Assembly: GCA_030685235.1 (NCBI GenBank)
Contig: MU839130.1
Location: 62,001 to 126,000, forward strand
Source of the DNA: Copromyces sp. CBS 386.78
Taxonomy: Eukaryota; Ascomycota; Sordariomycetes; Sordariales; Sordariaceae
Direction: 5' to 3'
Length of the DNA: 64,000 nucleotides
Below the pieces are notes generated by a model. The model ran no database searches. It was given only the letters and a program-made list of their open reading frames with translations, and had not been told where the DNA came from. Within the stretch, counting starts at the first letter, position 1; every line of letters starts with the position of its first letter. Both the position numbers and the translations under genes were made by a program. Below, one piece after another: positions 31,302-44,334 of the stretch.

Positions 31302-32418
31302 ATGGCAGCCTTCTCAGAAATGTTTCAAAGGCTTAACCCCTGGTTGAAAGGTATACTTCTCAACTTACTCGCTCACTCACTTACCCTTCCTTCACTTCCA
31401 TACTTGACCACCACACTTGATATCACCAAAGTAAACAAACAAAAGCTAACCTAACCCAAACAGACACCAGCCCAATCTCAACCACCACCGCCTCCCTCCT
31501 CCTCGTTTCCTACGCTCTCTCCTACTTCCTCCCCTTCTACCTCTCCCCGCTCACCCGCCCTTCACCCACTCTCACGCGCGACAACCCCTCCGTGATCCAG
31601 GCGCGCATCCGCTCCGTCTGCATCTCGTGCTTCTTCTGCTGCCTATCCACCTTCCTCATCCTTCTCTACGTAGCCAACCTCTCCGTGCCAGATGCGCTTC
31701 ACCACCTAGGTTTTTGGCCCTTGGGCCTGATCGAGTCTGCTTGGGCCCTGGGCCTAACGGCCCTGTTGTTCGCCGGCCCGCTGTTTTTGTACCTGGTGGT
31801 TGATGACGGATGGAAAGATTGGGTCAGGGGGGAGCCGCTGAAGGAGGTTTGGGGGGATATGTTGAGTTGGAGGAATATTGTTGCTGTGAGTCTTTCCTCC
31901 TCCCGTTTTTGTCCTCCCCTAGCGTAGACTAACAGAAGTGACAGGGCCCCCTAACAGAAGAACTCCTCTTCCGCACCTCCTCCGTCCCCCTCTTCCTCTT
32001 ATCCCCTCTCCCCGTCTCCCGCACCATTTTTTATTCTCCCGTCATCTTCGGCCTAGCGCACGTCCACCACTTCTACGAGTTCCGGCTGCAGAACCCGCGC
32101 GTCCCCGTTTTCGCCGCGCTTCTGAGGTCCATCTTCCAGTTCAGCTTCACCACCCTTTTTGGTGCCTACGCGACCTTCATCTTCATTCGTACGGGCAGCC
32201 TACTGGCTGCGTTTGCGGTGCATGCCTTCTGTAACGGCATGGGATTGCCCAAGGTTTGGGGACGGGTGGAGAGACTTGATGGGAAAGGGTGTGGACTGGT
32301 GTGGACGGTGGGGTATTATGGACTTTTGGTGGGAGGGGCGGTTGGGTTTTGGAAGGAGTTGTGGACGTTGACGGAGGGAAGGAATGGGTTGGTGCCTACA
32401 AGTGCGTTTGGGAGGTGA
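31302..32418 (+). CDS. rce1: CAAX prenyl protease 2 (Rce1-type, CPBP family)
   Basis: ER-membrane endoprotease that removes the last three residues of prenylated CAAX proteins such as Ras and a-factor-like pheromones. Exons are 31302..31350, 31464..31885 and 31945..32418 (314 aa; yeast Rce1 is 315). The start MAAFSEMFQRLNPWLK joins through GAC to TSPISTTTASLLLVSYALSY, with CTAAC branch and AACAG acceptor. Catalytic motifs are PLTEELLFR (Glu162, Glu163), FGLAHVHHFYEF (His196) and AVHAFCN (His250, Asn254), the Glu/His/His/Asn set of this family. Several hydrophobic helices are visible, including LLLVSYALSYFLPFYL and ALGLTALLFAGPLFLYLVV. The gene is convergent with the GDP-mannose transporter. 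Confidence 0.94.
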
Positions 32419-33647
32419 GGATGTTTTGAGGGAGGTGTTGGTGGGACTTTTTGTCGTTTAGACAGGCGTCTTTGGTTGGGCTTTTGCTTGTTGAGAGTTG
32501 ATGTCGTCACATGCCCGACGATGTGTAGTGATAACAGGCTGGGCCATGGTGTTTATGTGTAGAGACATAGAAGAGAATCATGAATTAGGAGTCAAGTACT
32601 TTGATGTGTTGATTTAGCTTTATTAAAACTTTAGAAGGAGTCTTCCTATGAGAGGATTTGGAAGAAGAGGATAAAAACTTGGCGTGGTAGAACCAGTCTA
32701 CTAGCGAATAATGCCCTCGAAGTCAAGTAAATTGATATTAATAGGAGTGGAATGAATATCCTACTGCCGAGTGTCTGGGTCTCTTCGTTTCACCGAATTT
32801 TTGACTTGAGAGGCTTTTAGGTCTTGGTGTTGTTATCACATACTCACCTAAGTAAGCACCTCATTGACAACCATCATCTATCCTCGATCAACTCATCAAG
32901 TGTACGTATTTAGTGCTATTACTCGGCAAGCCAAGTCTCTTTAAGTGACCATACATAGAGATACCATTGACCGAAGCAAGTAAGTAGGTAGAGATGGCGC
33001 GCATATACTCCTTCTCTGTCCCACAATCGTCTATCATCCCGCAAAGATTCATCATCCCACATCTGTATCCCTTTTCATCCCTTTTCTTCGTTTGACCTGA
33101 TCCATCCACCGCCGTTACCGATCCGATCCAGTAGAAGACCAACGCCATTATAACCATGCGCTAATAGGGACACACAACACACGTATGCTGTTGTGTTTTT
33201 CCATGGACCGACCACCAACCACCTTTCACACTCACCGACCCTATAGAGAAACGAAAAAGAAAAACAACACACATCCAATTCGTTTTTTGTCCACACTGCC
33301 TGTAGCTTGCTTGCGACTTTCTGGCATTATTATAATTCCCTGTACAAATACTTATAGATAGCGAGAGAAGGAAGAACAAGATAAAAAAAGTCTATGTGGG
33401 GAAATAGATCAGTGTACTAGGAGGATTTCAACAGGGGTTTTTATAAGTATTGTACAGGGAAACAAAACCAAGAATGGGAAAGACGGGAAGGCGGGAAGGT
33501 GTCGAGGGCGAGTCTGGCCGGGTGAACACCATCAGTGCTGCATCCACGCAGAACTCGGGTTCGAACAGCCTGTCAGATTCCCCGCAACAAGGCTGCAACG
33601 CGCTTCGCTCAGCACATCTCTACTCATCGCCGCACCGATTCGTAAAA
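32419..33647. other. Convergent 1.2 kb gap, no gene seen
   Basis: Between the stops of RCE1 (+) and the GDP-mannose transporter (-). It likely contains both 3' UTRs. No domain-bearing open frame or RNA gene is visible. Confidence 0.5.
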
Positions 33648-35058
33648 TTAAGCATTAGCCGCATCCCTGTTGCTGGCCGCGCTAGCGCTCATGGTAGGCT
33701 GAGCGGTAGGCAGGATCGCGGAGACCTTTTGGCGGGTCTTGGACCAGGCGAAAACGAGACCGGAGACGAAGCCGACAAAGATGGCGGTGACACTGCCAAA
33801 GGTGACGGGGGCGTCGAAGAAGATGAGACCGCTAACGGCGATGGGAAGCTTGTTGAGGGCGCCAACCATGGAGTAGGTGGTCGAGGAGGTGACGCGAATG
33901 CACCAGGCCGAGCAGTACGAGATGAAGATGGCAGCGAGACCAGAGTAGATCATGCCGATGAAGAGGGCGTTGCGCGTCTCGACGGGGAAGTTCTTGATCA
34001 AGTTGGCGTTGGACCAGTCCTCGAAGAGCAGCGAGAAGACGATCAGGACGGGAATTGTGAGGAGGTTGTTGTAGAACATGGCTGAAGTAGGAGATTCGGT
34101 TAGCAAAGTACTTTTTCACCAGACAAATCCCGGCCAGAGCCACTTACTGTCGTAGTCCTTGAAGTTCATCTTCTTGATGACTTTGCGCATGCCCAAAACG
34201 TACGCAGCGGTGCAGAACACGTTCATACCCATCCACGCGTAACCAGCGTTCAGGGTGGAGATAGCATCGGTAGCCTCGGCAGTGTGACCAACGCCGTCGA
34301 CGGCGGCCTGGATATCGGCCCAAGCAGCAATGACGGAACTGAAGACCATCAAACCGAAGGAGAGCAGAGCCATGGGGGTGACGCTGCCGCCGAACCAGAG
34401 GACCTCACCGTAGGCGATGACAATGATGGTCAGGTTCTTGAAGATGGTGTACACGGGCACGGAGAGAAACTGGAGCGCCTTGGTGCTGGTATAGATCATG
34501 CCCACGAGCAACAGCGAAATAGGGAACCCTGTGAAGCCCTATGTCAGCCAGCCGCTCCAAACTTTTACATAGCTGAAACAAGGGTGGAAGGCTTACATTT
34601 CTTTGCCTTGGTCGAGTCGAAAGCAGCGAGGTTCTGGAACATGCCCAGCTGCTTGCATATCAGAATGGCGGCGGTACAGACCAGAGACTGTCATCATGGA
34701 GGTACTATTAGCGTTCTCTTCTCTCCTCATCTCGTCCCGCGCGGTTGGAGCCTTGGGCGCGTGGGTGTTTGTTCGGCGGACGTACCTGCACAGCAAGGTA
34801 GAAGAAGTTGAGGTTCCATTCGCTACCGGACACAACGTATTTGTTGACAACCGTCATAGAAATCGACGACAGACAGTAGGCGAGAATCGAGGCACCGGGG
34901 CTGTGGTCAATCTTGTCGAAGTAGCCGCCGAAAGGACCAACTTGTTGAGGGCGGGTTGGTTGCGAAGGTGACCTCCTGGCCAGGAAAGGGTCCTTGTCGG
35001 TCGAACCCCGACCCTCGACGGGGCCCAACTCAATGTCTTCGTTCCTCTTGTTGGCCAT
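33648..35058 (-). CDS. vrg4: GDP-mannose transporter, Golgi (Vrg4 type)
   Basis: Nucleotide-sugar antiporter of the drug/metabolite transporter fold that brings GDP-mannose into the Golgi for mannan and glycolipid mannosylation. Exons are 35058..34786, 34687..34597, 34528..34148 and 34081..33648 (392 aa). Donors are GTACGT, GTAAGC and GTAAGT, and all joins are in phase. They read [40 protein letters not shown] and [18 protein letters not shown]. The GDP-mannose-binding signature GALNK is present ([20 protein letters not shown]), as is the upstream FYNNLL motif. The N-terminus is hydrophilic and cytosolic, and about ten hydrophobic helices follow. The C-terminal tail is Ala/Ser-rich and ends DAANA. 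Length is close to other filamentous fungal Vrg4 proteins. Confidence 0.96.
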
Positions 35059-36413
35059 GGTGTGCTACTGAATTACGTCGATGTGGAGAGAAAAAGACAG
35101 GCTGGTGGTCCGGGTAGGTAAAGGGAAAAGTTGCAGGTTGCGAAATGGCAGCGACAGTCGAAAAGACGGGTCGGGTGGGATGCGCGCGGGCTGACCGCCT
35201 TGGAACGAGCGAAGCGGAAGACCAACAAGGTACCGACCGTATTAGTCGGTGCGCTAGTCGTAAAAGCCGTGCAGTGGAAAAAAATGAAGGTAGATGCGGC
35301 CGTTCACGCTGATGTATTTCAGTTACAAAAGCCTTGCTGGTTGCCAAGAGCAAGAGCAAGCGAAAGTGTAGAAAAGGCGACAAGACTTGAACACTTCTTC
35401 TACGAGCACAGAGCGCCAGCGACTTCAAACGCGTGTCAGAAAAAGGGTTTGGAAGAATTCCTGTCAAGTTAAATTGCCAGATGCGAAACCCGCCCGCTTC
35501 CCAATCAGGCTTGGCGCCTCGACACTCCAGTGGCCCGCGCTCCCCCACATAACCCCTTTTCCTTGCCTCGACTTCCCTGTGAGCGGACACTGTCCCGCAA
35601 CTGTCACTCTGCCCCTTGTCACCTGCCAAGCCGTGAACCGTACCCCTTAAGCCTACAGCATCCTTGACCAACCAGCTTTGACCGGCTACCATCAGCTTGG
35701 TTGATGAAGCTACATATTCCCATTCACATCGGTCGGAAAGGCATGTGTTCAGCATGAAGTGTGTATATCAAAAATGCTACTACTATTTACTACCAAAATG
35801 GCTAGGGCATGCTCCAAGACCAGCACAATAGAACAGCCCGCCACCCTTTCAATACGACTATAGACATGAAGCGAACCGTGCAAGCCAACCTTCCACCTCC
35901 TTCAACTCTCTTCCTCCCCGCCCATCTCGTCGTCCCCTTCTGCTTCCCCACTCATCCCTTCGTTGATCTGTCGCTACTGTTCCGCTTCTTTCACTCGTCC
36001 ATTTTTATTTTCGTCTCCTCATAATGCATTGGCTTAATTCATGTACCGCGTCCGCCCTGCGCCTGGACAACTTCATGAAACCTTCCGCCGCCGATACCCT
36101 ACCCTCGTTCTGTACCAACTCGTTGCATGATCGTGTCGTCTGCGAATCGCAGAAAGGGGGATCATCTCTCTCACTCATAAACTCATTTGAAGCCAAAACC
36201 GAAACCAAAAAAAATGACAAGCCGAACAAATGAACAACCAAACCGAATCAACAATAAAACATCAGAAGGTTAACATTCCTCATCCCTGACACACACAGAG
36301 TCAGAGAGAAGAGATGTGAGGTGCTGTACATAGCCCATCTTGTAGCGCTTACCGAGCTGGAAGGGCCGAGCGGAGATGTGTGGACACTTTAGGTGCCAGG
36401 CAGCGGGGTTTGC
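35059..36413. other. Intergenic gap, no gene seen
   Basis: 1.35 kb containing the promoter of the GDP-mannose transporter and the 3' UTR of the Pumilio gene (both minus strand). A 241-codon minus-strand open frame (35030-35755) overlaps the transporter start in another frame and has no domain. Confidence 0.5.
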
Positions 36414-39400
36414 TTATCTCTGTATATCAAGAACCAATTGTTAGCGACACATCTAACAACTCAGTGCACCATCATCCTGCTCCAAGATTGGATTATTGAC
36501 TTACCCGTCCACGTCTAGAGTTGTTGTTGTTGTTGTTGTTGCTGCTGCCCTGCTCCTGCATATATCCTACATTTTGCTGCTGGGGCGGCATGCCAGCTCC
36601 GCCCATAGGGGCAGGCCCAGCGCCGTAACCGTAGCCAGGAGTGGGCATGCCCATGTTCATACCGAATCCAGGGGCTGCGCCGTAGGGACCCTGGGGACCA
36701 CCAGGTGGCATGTTAGGCATCTGGGGTGCACCGGGCGGCGGCTGAATCGGGCTGCCGTTGGACATGGCAGCTTGAGTGCCGCGATACTGGTCGATCGAGG
36801 GGCTCGGGGTCTGGAAACCGCCAAACCCGGCGGGCATACCGGCTGGGTAGTAGTTGTTAATGGGCGGCGCGCCGCGCGCCATCATGCTCTGCTGGTACTG
36901 CATTTGCTGAAGAGCAGCGGCGGGGGCCATCGGTGCGGCGGCTCCGCCGTACATTTGTCCTTGAGGAACGAAAGCAGGGAACTGCTGCGGAATCTCCAGG
37001 CCCTCGCTTCTAGATATGCCGAAAGCCATGTCATTGTAGTTGGGGGTACCAACATTCAATGGGTTATAGTACTGACCCGGGCCAGGGGTAAACTGACCAG
37101 CTTGGTGCTGCTGCGCCTGCTGTGCCGGTTGAGGCTGCTGCTGTTGCTGCTGGGTTTGCTGCTGATGTTGAGGGGTCTGGCGAGATGTAGGACGCTGCCT
37201 TTCAGTATTGTTGGTGTTGTTGCTGTTATTGTTGGTGTGCTCACGAGCATTGTTTCCGTTATTGCTGTTGCTTCCACCGCTCCGAGTAGACAAACCAACT
37301 TCATCCATCAAACGCTTATAACCCTGGCCAGGCTGCGCCTTAATGCGAATCAAAACATTCTTCACGTTCTCAACAACCTGGGTCCGGATGGTCTCGTCGA
37401 AGAAGGGAGTAGTCAAGACCTTGAAGATGAGCGTCGCACCACAGGCGTGGTCGTTGAGGATTGCCTCCAGAATCTGGTCGTTCTGAGTGAAGAACAAAGC
37501 CTTCAGAATCGTATCCCTGGCATCCGCCTCCGCCTTCTGGTTAATCACCTTCAGGACGGTCAGATACGCGACCTTGTGGGTGCACAGGTGCACAAGGTAA
37601 GGAACGAGCTGCGGCGACAAGACTGTGCGGCGATGCGGGAACGTGCAGGTATCGAGGAACCAAGTCAGGAGTAGGGCACCGTTCGCGTTAGTGGCAAGCT
37701 GCACACTATGAAGGGCAATGGCAGCTGCGAGCATCCGCTGCTGATCCTTGGTAGCGTGATGACTCTCCAGGCATGCCCTCATGGCACGAGCGCCGTAACG
37801 GCCTTGGGAAACCTCCCACATCTTGCTGAGCATGGTCTCAAAGATGAAGTCATTGTAGGGAGGGCCGAACTTCAAGCAACCCTGAAGGACGTAGTTGCCG
37901 TACTGGTCAAGGAACAATGGGATCGTATAGGGACGTAGGTTCTCAACAATGAGGTTTAGCTGCTGGGGCTGCTTGCAGACATCGATGATCTTCTGGGCAG
38001 CCCAAGTACCGTTCTTGTGTACGCCAATCTCGGCCATATGAGGTGCAATCTCAGCAAGCATCTGATCGCGAACGGAGTCAGAGCAGTGCTCAAAGAGCTT
38101 TTGGACAACAGTGTTGCCAAGATAATCCGACGACAGCTCGGCAATCTCGGGAAGCATCTCGATAGCGATGTTCTCGATCTCCTGCTGAGACAAGGTCTGG
38201 TTATCAATCCGCTTGCGAATATCACGGAGCTTGGGGGCGTCGTGAACACGGGTGTGGGCGGGCTCCTTGATAGGGGGAATCTCATCGATATAGTTATCGA
38301 ACTGAATGGCGTTCTGGAGGTTGGCAGCAATCTTGTATTTGTCCTCCTCGGTCGCGCCAAATTGTTGGACAATGTCAAGGATGTCGGCGGTCATCTCAGA
38401 GAGAGGTGGCACAGTGGGGGTGGTGTTTCCGGCCAAGGGTGTCGGGGAAACATCACCAGATGCGCCAGTGCTGCCGTTTTGACCGTTTTCCTGTCCCTTA
38501 GCAAACGGATCAGGGCTAGGGGAAGGGAAGGCTCCATCGTGGCCGGGAGTGTTGGACGCGGAAGGCGGCTTGGCAAAGTTAATACGAATGGGACCAGCAC
38601 CAGGGAAGATCTCCTTTCCGTTCATGTTGGCCTTGGCGTTGATGGCACTGTCCACTCTCTCAAAGTTGACGAAGCCGCAGTTCTTGTGGGTCAGCACCCT
38701 AGCGGAGAGAATGGGACCGTACGACTTGAACATCTCCGTAAGCGTAGAAGTCGTGGTGGACGTAGGAATGCTACCGAGCCACAAGGCGCTTGTCGGGCCT
38801 TCCATGTTGGGCTCCTCGGCGCTGAGCAAGCCATTGTTGTTGCGGCTGTTAGATCTTCCCAGCGTCATGGCAGCGACAGTCTGGGGCAGATCCTCGTACT
38901 GTCTCTCCTCGGGTAACTGAATGTCGGCGGCTGTAATAGAAGCGTCAAGCCGAGAGGGAGTGGGAATGTAGTTACGAAGAATCCTGTTGGCAGGAGTGTC
39001 CAGAACACCAGCTGTCCTGGCACGCGGACGGGCAGCTTGGAATGCCTGTACGGCGAGATTATGCTGTTGGATAGCTGCGTTGGTGGCCGCTAGTTGATCC
39101 TGGAGCTGAGCGTATTGGTTCTCCATTATGGTCAACGGATCTTCATCATAATCATCTTCCTCGTCAGCGTATTTATCCTTGTTGTTGACCGAATAAGAGC
39201 GGAATCTGTTCGCGGCCTTGGTAAAGTCGACATAGGTTGGCATGTACGGGGTGGCAAGCTGAGCGCGAGGAGGCTGCGGTGTCTCGGCCAGGCCAAGGTA
39301 GTCCAAAGTCCTCATATGGACGTCATTTTCGCCCGCGCCTTCACGAGAGAAGTGCGACTGGGTGGGAGAGCTGGGGTTGTTGGATGGCACACTTGCGATG

Positions 39401-40193
39401 CTGGCCAAAGTGTTGCCCCTTTCACGACCAGTAGGCGTCCAGCTGCTGAAGATGGAAACGCCGAATGGCGAGCTTGTGCCGGGTACCTGGGCGAAAGGGC
39501 TGCGCTGGGGCAAAGAACCAGCTCTCAGCCTGGAAAGAAGGGTCGAAGCTGAGCCCTCGGCCTGTTCAATGCCAGGAGAGGGAGACTTGAATGGCGTATG
39601 CGACGGAGAAGGGCGCGAGGTCTTGGTAGCCAAAGACGGGATATTCAGCATGCCATTGACCCCGGCACCGGCAGGGAATCTAGAAGGCACGGTGCCGGCA
39701 CGAGCACGCCGAGTCTGGGGCAAGCTGTCCGGAGTGGGCAGCTGGGCGAAGTCCGGGAAGCCGTCGGTGGGCGACTCCGGGATGTTCTCTCGAAGAGGGG
39801 TCGAGTTGCCGCTGGTCGGGGGCCCACCCCATGGGTTTACCGGCAATCCCGAGATGCCTTCCTGGGCCTGGATCTCGCGGGCACTGCGTCACAGGGCGGG
39901 GTTAGCGGCGCTCCTCGAAAAACATCAGGTTAACTATTGACTTACCGTTTTGAAAAGAGCCGGCCAGAGGAAGCCATATCGTGGGATGGCGAACCATTGC
40001 CTGACCGCGAAGCGCCAGCCATCTTGGAAGACTGTCCCAGTCCCGATGACAGGCCGAAGGGAGAGCGAATGGCACCGGCAGAGGTCGGGTCATTCGGCGA
40101 TGTGCTTGTAGGCGAGCCGGTTCGATTCTGGAGAGAGACGGACTGCGGCGGGAAGCCGAGCGACATATGATCGCCGGGTCTTTGGTTGGACAT
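36414..40193 (-). CDS. RRM plus Pumilio (PUF) RNA-binding protein, Jsn1/Puf1-like
   Basis: Cytoplasmic post-transcriptional regulator expected to bind 3' UTRs. Exons are 40193..39946, 39883..36505 and 36419..36414 (about 1210 aa). Intron 1 (62 bp, GTAAGT, CTAAC branch, GCAG) joins LFSK-R-AREIQAQEG. Intron 2 leaves only one Arg codon plus the stop in the last exon; without splicing the protein would end VSQ instead. The N-terminal third is Ser/Pro-rich. A single RRM lies at about 450-525 (SALWLGSIPTSTTTSTL, CGFVNFERVDSAINAKANM). A PUF repeat domain lies at about 625-945, with repeat cores such as SSDYLGNTVVQKLFEHC, HKNGTWAAQKIIDVC and DQYGNYVLQGCL. The tail has Asn- and Gln-rich tracts and Pro/Gly/Met-rich sequence. 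One RRM followed by a PUF domain is the architecture of yeast Jsn1/Puf1 and Puf2. Confidence 0.92.
37100..37265 (-). repeat. Gln- and Asn-rich coding tracts in the Pumilio protein
   Basis: Trinucleotide-rich DNA encoding two low-complexity tracts: an Asn-rich one (NNGNNAREHTNNNSNNTNN) and a Gln-rich one (HQQQTQQQQQQPQPAQQAQQ). A further run of seven Asn codons is at about 36515-36540. CAG/CAA and AAC/AAT codons are mixed, so the tracts are not pure DNA repeats. Confidence 0.85.
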
Positions 40194-43100
40194 TATTGAT
40201 TATTTTTTATCCAGCTCTCATGAGAGTTATTGACAACTTTTTGTTTCCAGTCGCGTCCACGCGGCTACCAGGCCTTGGATACCGGACAAGAAGCGTTTGA
40301 CGATAGCTCAAGGGAGGGTCTCGTCTCGGTCGAGTCTGATTTCCGGCGGGCGGTCAAAGGCGGTGTGGGACGAAAGGATGGACCAACGTCGACGTCAAAG
40401 AGCGCAGGCGCGGGGCCGACAGGAGTCGTCCAATTAAGCAGGAATCTATATCAGACACAGGCTGACCTGAGCGAAGGAGCGTCGCTCGAGGAGGCCTTTC
40501 GGTGAAGCTCGAGGAGGGTAAACGACGTCGCAAAGGTTTTGTTGCAAGGGCGATTACGGAGTCGGTGACGAAAGGTGCCGGGATTTCTCTATCGATGCTT
40601 GCAAAAAAAAAGTTTGGCAAAGTTGGGGAAGTGGCTTGGGGAAATTTGGCAAGTCGACCTCAACAAGGAGCGACAGGTTGTGAAGGGGAAAGGAGGGACC
40701 GAGAGGACAGCTGAGTCGACCTCGGCGGCGGCTCAGAGGTTGAGTCGAGGTGAAGCAAACTGGATGTTCCTGGGAGACCTTTCGAGGCAGGCGGCCCTGG
40801 TTTTGCCTTTTTTGCCAAGGTGGGATTGGATCGGATTGGAACTGCGCCCGGGTTGTGGTGGACTGGTGCTGAATGGTGGCTCGTTGTCGGGACGGTCCCG
40901 GACAGAAGCTGTGTGTGGGATGGTGCGTGTGGACCTTTTTTTTTCTTCTAGCGAGAGACAATCCCCCGGCCGTTCGCTCGTGTTCCGTCTGCTTTTGCTC
41001 ACGCCCGGCCTCGTCTCAGCTCAGCGGAGGGGTGTCGATTTTGTCAACCGTCAACGGCCGTCGTCTGGTTCACGTTACTCCGCCAGAGGAGTGGATCCGA
41101 CAAGGACTCAAGGCCCGGAGGGGAGAGAAGTGGAAGTTAAAAGGCTGCTAAAGAATATACAGGCCCGGGGTCATTAGGAGGAGGGTTTCGAGCCTGGAGA
41201 AGAGGACAGCGAAATTTGATTAGAAGAGGAAGGGTTGTGAGTTACAATGAGAGAGAAGAAGAGACGGGAGAGATGCAAGGGTTGAAGAGGAGAGAAAGAG
41301 TTGAAGTCGAGCAGTGGTTGCAGGAAAAGAGCCAGAAGTCCGTCGTTGGTGGGGGCAGCCGGGAATCTGCTACAGGAGGCGTGTAGTGTACTGAACATCA
41401 CCTGGAGAAGGGGGTGGGGGGGTTTCGACCATTCCATCCCATTGAAGCTGACACTGCAACTGCGGGACCACCACGCTTACTCCCACCGACGACGTCCTGT
41501 GCAGAGACCTCCAAGGACACCGCAGCCCAGCTCCAGATGAGACGGATGGAAGGCGTGACGGGAATGGAGGAAAGTGCTCTGGAAACGCGGCGACAGCTTG
41601 ATTCTGAGTGGTTGGTGACGACCGGGCCCCGGATGTGAACCAGATGTGCTTCGTGCTTTCTCCCGCTTAACATTTCATGAAGGACGGGGGGATGCTCTGC
41701 CGACTGAGCATCACAGGTTCATGTACCTGTACTTCGCATTGGAAGCACCGAAAACGCTCGCCATGGGCTCACGGCTTTTCTCTCTTCGCAATTCTCCTCC
41801 ATCCTGACCAAGGCGGGACTCTCACCGCCTTCTACAACAACAGCTGCACTCACTTGTTGTCTTGCTTACAAATGACGGAACCAAACCCCAATTGAATGGA
41901 CAGCTGTCATGGAAGTGACCTAACTCCTACTAATAAAGTCCGATATCAAGTTAAGCTTGCGCAAGTTGCCGACAGCGGGGAACTCAACCTCATGCCCACC
42001 TTGCTGACGCTGATGGAAGTCGTTGTTGATGTTGGGGATCCTAAACCTCGAATGCCCTAAAGTCCAGCTTTGCCTGTCAAAAGCGGAAAGCCCCCTTTTG
42101 TTCTCAGCAAGACGCCAGGTACCCTCCATCGGAGACGTGAGGTGATGACTCCGTTTCCATGCTGCGAGCTAACCGTCTTATTATGCATGCTTGGGGAGCA
42201 ACGGGAACGAGGGGACGGGAATCATGCTTCACGGTGTAAGTGGACAGGATGGGCGTTGCTGCAGCTACCCACACGCGCCCCAAGAATCATCCCCCCTCTT
42301 GAACTACCTTAGCCATTGCGTTAGAAAGCTCGCAAATTGGAAGACCAACAAAAGTCTAAAGAAAAGAGGTTCCAGACTTGAAATCTAATCTCGTTGATTT
42401 CTTTAGTTGCCTACCTCTGGAAGTTGGGTTCCGTACCTCGTCTGCTTGTTGTCTGTCGGCAGTGGGTATGCCACCTCAAGTGGTATTCTCAGGCACAGGA
42501 AGCTAGGGACTGCCGCTGCCGAAGATGCACCTTGATTGGTGGATGCGTGACAGGTACCCGATCCCAACAGCATTAACAGAGGCGGCCAACATGTCATCAA
42601 GCACAGAGTTTCTTGATAATACGATGATCACTACAGTAACGGATGAATATGTACATCGGTATGCTTGCCAGTGCTCCAAGTGTATCCGTGGTAGGAAAGG
42701 AGACATCGATATAAACACCGGGGATCTCTACTACGCGTACGGACATCGCTTCTAGAAGGGTGGGAGTCGTTTCTGTCTGGTTTGATAGCGTGGTTTACCA
42801 AGCCATCCAAAGAACCAGGCTCCTGGCGTCAAGGCTTGTGCCGAGACGAAACAAAGACCTGTCCGTCATCCATCTCCGTCCAGACATATAGTGAGTCTTG
42901 GACCTCCCATTGCTTTGATAACGGACAGCGGCCAACATCCTCCCTCCAACATGTCGGGTGTCTCGACCTGGTTGCGAACTAGACGAATCAAGCGCCATCC
43001 ACACCCTCACCCCGCCCATATCCGCCAAAATGCCCTATCATTCCCGCGGGGCCTTTATGATTCCTGTTCGCCATCCCCCTTGGATTGTGTTCGACGAAAA

Positions 43101-44334
43101 TCCAACAGGCCAATCAAAGGAGACAAGCAACGATCAGTGATCGGCGAAAGATGTCTGAAACAATCGAGTTGCCTCAAGCGTGGCCCCCTAGCAAGAGAAC
43201 AGTGCACGAGCCATTACATGGCTTTGCGCTCACTTTCGGATAGAAACACCCCTCATACACCCCTCAAATCCGGACCCCCCTTTGGACGGGAATCACGACC
43301 TCGGGTGCTTCCCGAAGTTCAGTCCCTTGGTAATCCCCGCGAATGGGCGGCTCTTGGGAAGGGAATTTGACTGCGTCTTTTACTTTTTTTTTGCCCCTGG
43401 TTGTTGTTTTCATTACATACGATCGCAATCTTCCAAGTCCTCAAACTTGCGTGATCGGTCCCGCAAACCGTCCAGACAACGCTCGGTTGTTGCCGCTATG
43501 CCCTATGCTTCCTTGTCACTCTTGCGGTTTCTTCACAACATCTGAGATTCGGGCACTTCAGTTCTTTCCATGACCCAGAGACTACCTCCGGATATGGGCA
43601 CATACTAAAACTTTCCGAATAACACACAACTGAAGTGGAACGAGCAATCCCCGATTACATCGATCACGTCCGCAGCGTTTCACCTATCGCTTCCCCCTGT
43701 TTTTCGCATCTCTTTCCCCCGCGCTGGCAAGGCGGATGAGACTCGGGAACGCCATGCCCTATCTTGACATTCAGGGCTGGTCTTTATATAGCCGACCGGC
43801 GTGACAAAGACACTCTTGACTGTAAGGCACGATATGTACCACCTCAATGGTTCTCTGTGTCTTCTCACAAACATGGATAATCCGATTAGATCTTGCGGTT
43901 GGGGTTGTCGCCAAGACAAGGTTCAACGAGTGATCTGTCCAACAGTACGTAACCTCTACGTTGGTAACAAGATCAATGGAAAGGGCATATACCAGCAACC
44001 ACAACGATAGAGGTATTGAGGCTTTGAGATCGATCAGATCTCGGACTTCAGAGCATCAAAAAAGCCATAAGCTTCTCGCTAGAGTTGCTTCATCCCGTCA
44101 ATCCTCGCAAAGCAATGGAAAGCAAATTCAACAACAGCAGTGGAAGCGTCGGGTTGTCGTCGAAGGAGAAGGTGGGGCTTCCAGAAGAAGCACGGACAAT
44201 ATCTCTGAGTGGGTCCGTGCACCAGCTCCCCTGGAATCCTCCCGTGTCCCGTCATAAGTTTCCATGTCGCAAGCTCCAGCTCCAGAAGCTCGAGTTGTGG
44301 CCACACCGCGCCAACAACGCCAGCAGACGATATC
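40194..44334. promoter_or_regulatory. Divergent 4.1 kb gap between the Pumilio gene and the CCDC47-like gene
   Basis: A long non-coding interval holding both promoters and probably long 5' leaders. The part next to the Pumilio gene (40200-41200) is GC-rich with purine-biased sequence. Open frames of up to 200 codons (40575-41177) are compositionally odd and lack domains. I checked for tRNA and 5S rRNA signatures and saw none. Confidence 0.45.

Noticed and set aside
15000..36000. Clustering of ER/Golgi membrane genes (MMM1, ale1, rce1, vrg4) as a functional cluster
   Set aside because: Genes differ in strand, spacing and pathway; such housekeeping genes are common enough that the grouping is probably chance.
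36496..38916. Long plus-strand open frames (392 and 299 codons)
   Set aside because: Both mirror the Pumilio gene on the minus strand; no recognisable protein features.
40575..41177. 200-codon plus-strand open frame in the Pumilio upstream region
   Set aside because: No domain, no splice support, odd composition; opposite frames are open too, so this is GC-driven.
42525..42755. Small open frame with CQCSKCIRGRKGD
   Set aside because: The Cys spacing is suggestive but too short, with no flanking exon that extends it in phase and no family match I can name.
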